DNA from: a virus
Reading direction: 5' to 3' (one strand)
DNA: 43,353 nt
IMG/VR virus record: IMGVR_UViG_3300045996_000822
Coordinates: 1-43,353 of that record
Position 1 is the stretch's first letter. Every line of letters starts with the position of its first letter. Made by a program: the position numbers and the translations under genes. The notes under the pieces are model-generated. The model was not told the DNA's origin. It did no database searches and saw nothing but the letters and a program-made list of their open reading frames with translations. Positions 39,486 to 43,353 of this stretch are shown here, one piece after another.

Positions 39486-40783
39486 TGCTGTTCCTCGGGG
39501 GTATCTTGCGCGATTGTATCATTCTGCGCGGTACTGGTGATTTTTCCTACCATATCGAGCGGGATCATGTTGGATTGCATGTAAAGCATGTCGCCGCCCG
39601 GCAACGGCTCCAGGTTCTCCAGGCCGCGGCAGAAGTTCGGGGTATATACCCCGCCCTTGATCATCTTGTCGTAGAAGTTGGCCCGGCTCGCGCTGTCCAT
39701 GCTGAGCATCTTCTCACGGCCGAACTCGGCAAAATACCGCGCGCGCTCGCCCGGCGCAATCAACCACTTGGCGATGCTCTGCTCGATCATGGTCAAGTCC
39801 GGGTCGAGCACCTCTTGCAGAAACCCGAGATTCTGTTGCTCGCGGCCGGTGCCCCAGTTCGATACCGCGGTGCCGTGTCCGATCTTCGACGGCGGAACAC
39901 CGAACCAGCGGCAGATATCCTCGACGCTGGCGTTCAGCTGCTCCATCATCTGCGCGTCGATCGGGTTGATCGTGAGCTGCTGGAACTTGGCATTGCCTTC
40001 CAGGAGGTACATGCGGCCGAGCGCGGCATCGCCGAACACTCCGTCGAGCAGCTTGGCCTTCATCTGCGTGCGCTGGTCCGGCTCGAGGATCGGCTCGATC
40101 GACACCACCCCGGAAGGGCGCATGCCGCCGCCGAACAAACGGGTGGCAGCGTCGCCCACGCCGTTTGCCCGCGCCAGCGAGCGCCAGCCCACACCAATCG
40201 GCGACAGACCGGTGAGCCCGTCCTCGCTCACACCCATCAGGTGCCACACCTCGTCCTCGCTGTACACCTCGCGCCCGCGCGGATCCGCGTAGACGTACTC
40301 TCGCGCGCCGGCGGTGTTGCGGCGAACCGTCATCAAGGCGGGGTCGAGCGGGTCGAGCGCGGTGATGCGCCGGCCGGCCTTGGCCTTCAGCGCGTAGAAG
40401 TTGCCCCACAGGCAGAGGCGCCAGGACACCAGGCGGCGGAATTCGAAAGCGGTCTGGTCAGCGTTGGGGGAGTCATGCAGGAGGGCGTACAGCGGGTGTT
40501 CTCGGGCAATGCGGCGTGTCTCGCGGCCACCGGTTTCGGTGCGTTCGTAGACGAACAGCGGCATGACGGCGATCTGGTTGGAGATCAGCTTGACGCAGGC
40601 CCACACCGTGGACAGCTGCAGGGCGCGGTCGACGCGCGGCGCGCGGTCCGTGTCGGGGTAACTGCCGCTGGTGATATCGCGGTTACCCGGGTCGCGGTCC
40701 ATTTCGCGGAGAGATAAGGCGGCACGAAGCGAGCCGTAGATCGCTTTCAGCGAAAACCGGCTGGCCTTATTCTTTTCCGTCAT
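39482..40783 (-). CDS. Portal protein, HK97 type
   Basis: This 433-aa protein has the family pattern: LSTVWACVKLISNQIAVMPL (~57-76), DQTAFEFRRLVSWRLCLWGN (~105-125), EVWHLMGVSEDGLTGLSPI (~185-203) and a long C-terminal stem region (NWGTGREQQNLGFLQEVLDP). It forms the dodecameric ring through which DNA enters and leaves. It overlaps the terminase large subunit by 4 nt (ATGA), a normal arrangement for packaging genes. Confidence 0.94.
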   Translation of the reverse strand: MTEKNKASRFSLKAIYGSLRAALSLREMDRDPGNRDITSGSYPDTDRAPRVDRALQLSTVWACVKLISNQIAVMPLFVYERTETGGRETRRIAREHPLYALLHDSPNADQTAFEFRRLVSWRLCLWGNFYALKAKAGRRITALDPLDPALMTVRRNTAGAREYVYADPRGREVYSEDEVWHLMGVSEDGLTGLSPIGVGWRSLARANGVGDAATRLFGGGMRPSGVVSIEPILEPDQRTQMKAKLLDGVFGDAALGRMYLLEGNAKFQQLTINPIDAQMMEQLNASVEDICRWFGVPPSKIGHGTAVSNWGTGREQQNLGFLQEVLDPDLTMIEQSIAKWLIAPGERARYFAEFGREKMLSMDSASRANFYDKMIKGGVYTPNFCRGLENLEPLPGGDMLYMQSNMIPLDMVGKITSTAQNDTIAQDTPEEQQ

Positions 40784-42363
40784 GCTTCCGCCAAGTAATC
40801 ATCCCAGGTCCGTTTCTTCTCTTCCGGTGCCTCTTGCGGCATCACGCCCACCGCTATGGCCAGCGCCACCATACCGTCGATCCGGCCGCGCGCCGTTTTC
40901 TTGTCGAACTTGCGCGCGCCGCTGTCGCCTACCACCTTGGCGTTCGCCGCGCACATGGTGAGCACCGGGTGGTTGCCGTGTTTCAGCTGGCCTTCCAGCA
41001 GTTTGACTTCCAAATCGCGCAGGGCCGGCGTCATCGACGCGGTGCCTTGGCCGAACTCGACGAACCGGTCTAGCTCTGCCTGGGAGAATAACGGCTTTTT
41101 GGTTTGACTGTCTTCCCGCTTGAGCCATTCCATCAAAAACGCCATCAAATACCGGTCAAAACCGAACAATTGAACGTCGAATTCATCGAAAATCTTGCGC
41201 AAATATAACGCCACATGGCGGTATTGTATAGCTTTTCCGGGCGTTGTTTGCAAGAATCCTTGTTCGTGCCACACGTCATACGGTACTTTATCGGCCTTGG
41301 ATCGCTCCCGCAGGCCCTCTTCAGGCAGCCAAAAGTAGGAGAAAACACCCCCATCGGTGGCGTCTACAAGCACTGCGGCCGTCAAATCGCTGACGCTGGA
41401 AAGGTCCAAACCCCCATAAACCTTGCGTTTCGGCCTTGCCGCCGGCGTTTCGCCGTTGGCCTGCCAGATCGAACGGGAGATGAAAGGCGCGGTGGCCTCC
41501 ACCCGCTGGTTCAGGTTGAGCCACCTGAACTCTGGTTCGAATGACGGCGTGTCGATCGCCTTACGCGCCAGCTTGCGCATGTCGGCCAAGGACCGGAATA
41601 CGCCCAAGGCCGGATTCGAACGTGCCCACTCGGCTTCGTCATCCATTGGCGTGTCTTCCACCGTACCATCGGGCAGCGTACGCTGCAGCGGCGTGGTGTA
41701 GACGTGGCAGACCACGTGCGGGTCCGGGTTCCGGGCCTGATTATCGATCATGATCGACAGCATGTCGGCATCGGTCGGTGCCTGTGTCGAGATGATGATC
41801 TTGAGCCCGTCCTCATAGGCGCCCTGGGCGGTTTCCAGTGCGGTGTAGAAGTCGTTCGACGGCCCTTTGATCTGTCCCGCCTCATCAAAAATGATGACGT
41901 AAGGCGACAAACCGTGCTTTGTCTTGGCCTCCGCCGACAGGGCGGCGAACTTCACGTTGCGCGACAAACCCACCAGGCGCTTGCCGGACGGCATAGCGCG
42001 GCACCGGTTCGACAGGTCCGGATTCAGGTTGATCATCTTCTCGGCCAGCTCGTACACCACCGCCGCCTGGTCCTTGGCCAGAGCCCCGCTCACCACCTGG
42101 GAATTCTGCCGTGCCTCGGGACCAACAAGGAAGGCTAGCAGCAGCGCGGCAATCAACGCGGTCTTGCCGTTCTTACGGCCGATGCAGAGGATCGCAGTGT
42201 GCGTGCCGTGCGGGTTGTCGAACACGGCGAGGATGAAGTCTTTCTGGAACTGCTCCAGCACCATGGGCTGCCCCATGAGTTTCCCCTCGGGCACGATGCA
42301 ATACTTCTCGATGAACGCGATTACGCGCTCGCCGCGGGTCAACTTTTTTCGGGCAATCGTCAT
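40780..42363 (-). CDS. terL: Terminase large subunit
   Basis: This 527-aa protein begins MTIARKKLTRGERVIAF. It has an N-terminal ATPase with Walker A GRKNGKT (~61-67) and Walker B VIIFDEAGQ (~152-160), and a C-terminal nuclease domain beginning GGLDLSSVSDLTA (~325). This is the HK97/lambda-like Phage_Terminase family. ATG 42363 was chosen over an extended start at 42417, since the extension would be coded by the plus-strand promoter/operator sequence. Its Shine-Dalgarno is weak. It cuts concatemeric DNA and pumps it into the prohead. Confidence 0.95.
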   Translation of the reverse strand: MTIARKKLTRGERVIAFIEKYCIVPEGKLMGQPMVLEQFQKDFILAVFDNPHGTHTAILCIGRKNGKTALIAALLLAFLVGPEARQNSQVVSGALAKDQAAVVYELAEKMINLNPDLSNRCRAMPSGKRLVGLSRNVKFAALSAEAKTKHGLSPYVIIFDEAGQIKGPSNDFYTALETAQGAYEDGLKIIISTQAPTDADMLSIMIDNQARNPDPHVVCHVYTTPLQRTLPDGTVEDTPMDDEAEWARSNPALGVFRSLADMRKLARKAIDTPSFEPEFRWLNLNQRVEATAPFISRSIWQANGETPAARPKRKVYGGLDLSSVSDLTAAVLVDATDGGVFSYFWLPEEGLRERSKADKVPYDVWHEQGFLQTTPGKAIQYRHVALYLRKIFDEFDVQLFGFDRYLMAFLMEWLKREDSQTKKPLFSQAELDRFVEFGQGTASMTPALRDLEVKLLEGQLKHGNHPVLTMCAANAKVVGDSGARKFDKKTARGRIDGMVALAIAVGVMPQEAPEEKKRTWDDYLAEA

Positions 42364-42370
42364 AATTTGC

Positions 42371-42398
42371 TTGCACAAGTTTTTACTTGTGCTATTAT
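42371..42398 (+). promoter_or_regulatory. Plus-strand promoter with embedded operator between terminase genes
   Basis: -35 TTGCAC (42371-42376), 16-nt spacer, -10 TATTAT (42393-42398). The longest dyad of the set, GCACAAGT-TTTT-ACTTGTGC (42373-42392), has perfect 8-bp arms. It starts 8 nt upstream of the terL start codon on the opposite strand and drives the two genes at 42432-42818. Confidence 0.8.
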
Positions 42399-42431
42399 AC
42401 GTACATCGACAACGCACTTAGGAGAAACAAA

Positions 42432-42608
42432 ATGTTCGCAATCAACCAAATCGTTAAAGGCAAACGCGCTGGCACCTTCGTCATCCTGGGCTTTCGCACC
42501 ATCGGCGGCGAGCAGCACGCCCAAGTCAAACCGGTGAACCCGGCCAATCACGCCCAGCACGGCGCCGGCGAAATGGCCCTGCCGCTCGACGCTCTGGTGG
42601 CGCTGTAA
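42432..42608 (+). CDS. 58-aa hypothetical protein under an operator-controlled promoter
   Basis: ATG 42432 has TAGGAG 8 nt upstream. The protein begins MFAINQIVKGKRAGTFVILG and appears beta-rich with a small barrel-like pattern (IVKGKRAGTFVILGF, QVKPVN). It opposes the surrounding packaging genes in direction. It is the first gene of a two-gene early cassette. No family was recognised. Confidence 0.65.
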   Translation: MFAINQIVKGKRAGTFVILGFRTIGGEQHAQVKPVNPANHAQHGAGEMALPLDALVAL

Positions 42609-42818
42609 ATGAGCGCGGCGCGCAAAGCGCCGCCGGGTTTCACCTGGCGGCCTTCTCTTCTCCCCCACCTTCGGCGCGTGCTGGTCCTCGAGCGCGATGC
42701 AGATGGCGATCTGCGCGGCAGCGTCGGCCCTTTTGGCCGCAAATGGATCGTGCGAGAAACAGGCGAGATCTTCGTCACCCGTTGCGAAGCCCAGGCCGAA
42801 GTCGAAGCGGGGCGATAG
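42609..42818 (+). CDS. 69-aa hypothetical protein, second gene of the terminase-gap cassette
   Basis: Starts directly at the TAA of the preceding gene, so the two are likely co-translated. Basic N-terminus (MSAARKAPPGFTWRPSLLPH), then a beta-like middle (RVLVLERDADGDLRGSVGPFG) and an acidic end. It stops 2 nt before the 3' end of the convergent terminase small subunit gene. Function unknown. Confidence 0.6.
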   Translation: MSAARKAPPGFTWRPSLLPHLRRVLVLERDADGDLRGSVGPFGRKWIVRETGEIFVTRCEAQAEVEAGR

Positions 42819-42820
42819 CG

Positions 42821-43303
42821 TCACGGCAACAGATCCTCGTCCTCTTCCGCCACCTCGCCCGCCAGTTCCCGGGCGTTCTTCTCGAGCTGGCGCTTGCCGG
42901 CCGGCTTGCGCGGGTCGCCGATCGCGCGGCCGATCATCTGCAGCGAGCGACCCAACGCCATCTGCCGGCGCGCGAGCTGTTCGCTGATCGACACGTGCGC
43001 GTTCGCCACGATCGTACCCTTCGCGTTCATCACCGTCCACCCCTCCACCGCCAGGATCGCGCGCACGTCGTCCTGGTCCACCATGCACTCGGCCATCTGC
43101 GCGGCCACCGTCAGCTGGTGCGGGTTCCACTCGTCTCGCGCACGCGCGCGCACAATGTCGCGGTAGTACGGCATGGCCTTTGCAGAAATTTGCACGTGAT
43201 CCGGGGGCATTAGGTCGGGCAAAGTGGCATTTTTTGCAGCTTCGATCGCCGCTGTGGCGCTGTCGCTGCGGGCTTGCCGGGTGGTGTTTTTCGTTGCCAT
43301 CAT
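42821..43303 (-). CDS. terS: Terminase small subunit, P27-type
   Basis: This 160-aa protein is helical with a basic N-terminus (MMATKNTTRQARSDSATAAI). It contains MPYYRDIVRARARDEWNPHQ (~45-64) and IVANAHVSISEQLARRQMAL (~97-117), a pattern of P27-type small terminase subunits, and ends in an acidic tail (AEEDEDLLP). It recognises the packaging site. If the window closes into a circle, its upstream neighbour is the 51-aa membrane protein gene at 87-242. ATG 43303 is one of two adjacent ATGs. Confidence 0.88.
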   Translation of the reverse strand: MMATKNTTRQARSDSATAAIEAAKNATLPDLMPPDHVQISAKAMPYYRDIVRARARDEWNPHQLTVAAQMAECMVDQDDVRAILAVEGWTVMNAKGTIVANAHVSISEQLARRQMALGRSLQMIGRAIGDPRKPAGKRQLEKNARELAGEVAEEDEDLLP

Positions 43304-43353
43304 GGAACTTTCCGGTGTGGAATTTGTGAGTTAGCGTTGAAAGAAAGGCTGGG

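Noticed and set aside
42393-42415. Bidirectional promoter for terL
   Set aside because: A TATAAT-like hexamer is visible on the minus strand, but no acceptable -35 lies 16-18 nt upstream of it.
42364-42417. N-terminal extension of the terminase large subunit
   Set aside because: It would be encoded by the conserved plus-strand promoter/operator. The shorter start at 42363 matches where terminase homology begins.
1-43353. tRNA genes, integrase or attachment sites
   Set aside because: No cloverleaf-like sequence and no tyrosine or serine recombinase motifs were seen on reading both strands; absence by eye is not proof.

Overview
The window looks like the essentially complete genome of a tailed, siphovirus-like bacteriophage of about 43 kb and high GC. 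It carries full modules for packaging, head, tail, lysis and replication, and no bacterial chromosomal genes. The style of the genes (DUF2800/DUF2815/family A polymerase/VRR-NUC/SNF2 replication block, YdaS-type regulator, NinX-like DUF2591 protein, nested Rz/Rz1) suggests a Gram-negative host. A betaproteobacterium (Burkholderiales) is my inference and is not proven. I see no integrase, excisionase, tRNA, rRNA, CRISPR array or insertion sequence, so the phage is either virulent or does not integrate by a recognisable recombinase.

Layout. (1) 87-2726, minus strand: small structural or unknown genes, a collagen-like fibre and an HNH endonuclease. If the ends of the window join, these genes run directly into the terminase small subunit at 43303. 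(2) 2748-2889: a noncoding array of 11 TCTACC/GGTAGA hexamers folded into two large stem-loops, a candidate replication origin. (3) 2895-5593, minus: a primase-polymerase/helicase fusion and a PD-(D/E)XK nuclease. (4) 5723-9258, minus: an operon of mostly unknown early genes led by a regulator with three HTH units and closed by a rho-independent terminator. (5) 9259-9430: divergent control region with two operator-like dyads. (6) 9431-21243, plus: replication/recombination operon (DUF2800 Cas4/RecB-like nuclease, DUF2815, DNA polymerase A, VRR-NUC nuclease, SNF2 helicase, two HNH homing-type endonucleases), then a PP-loop sulfurtransferase/PAPS-reductase-like enzyme, an Imm-like superinfection protein and small membrane proteins. 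(7) 21202-23628, minus: lysis cassette (two membrane proteins, holin, endolysin, Rz with Rz1 nested inside). (8) 23699-32687, minus: tail fibre, tail tip, tape measure, the G/GT frameshift pair and the tail tube. (9) 32758-43303, minus: head-tail joining, head, portal and terminase genes. A two-gene plus-strand cassette with its own promoter lies between the terminase subunits.

Regulation. Four plus-strand promoters (9356, 15385, 19376, 42371) carry the same 16-bp dyad (consensus ACAAG-N6-CTTGT) in or at the edge of the spacer between -35 and -10. A fifth copy overlaps the putative promoter of the triple-HTH regulator. This reads as a dispersed phage regulon controlled by one factor, most economically that regulator. 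It is the most coherent and possibly new system in the window.

All functional calls come from reading motifs and gene order. No database search was run.
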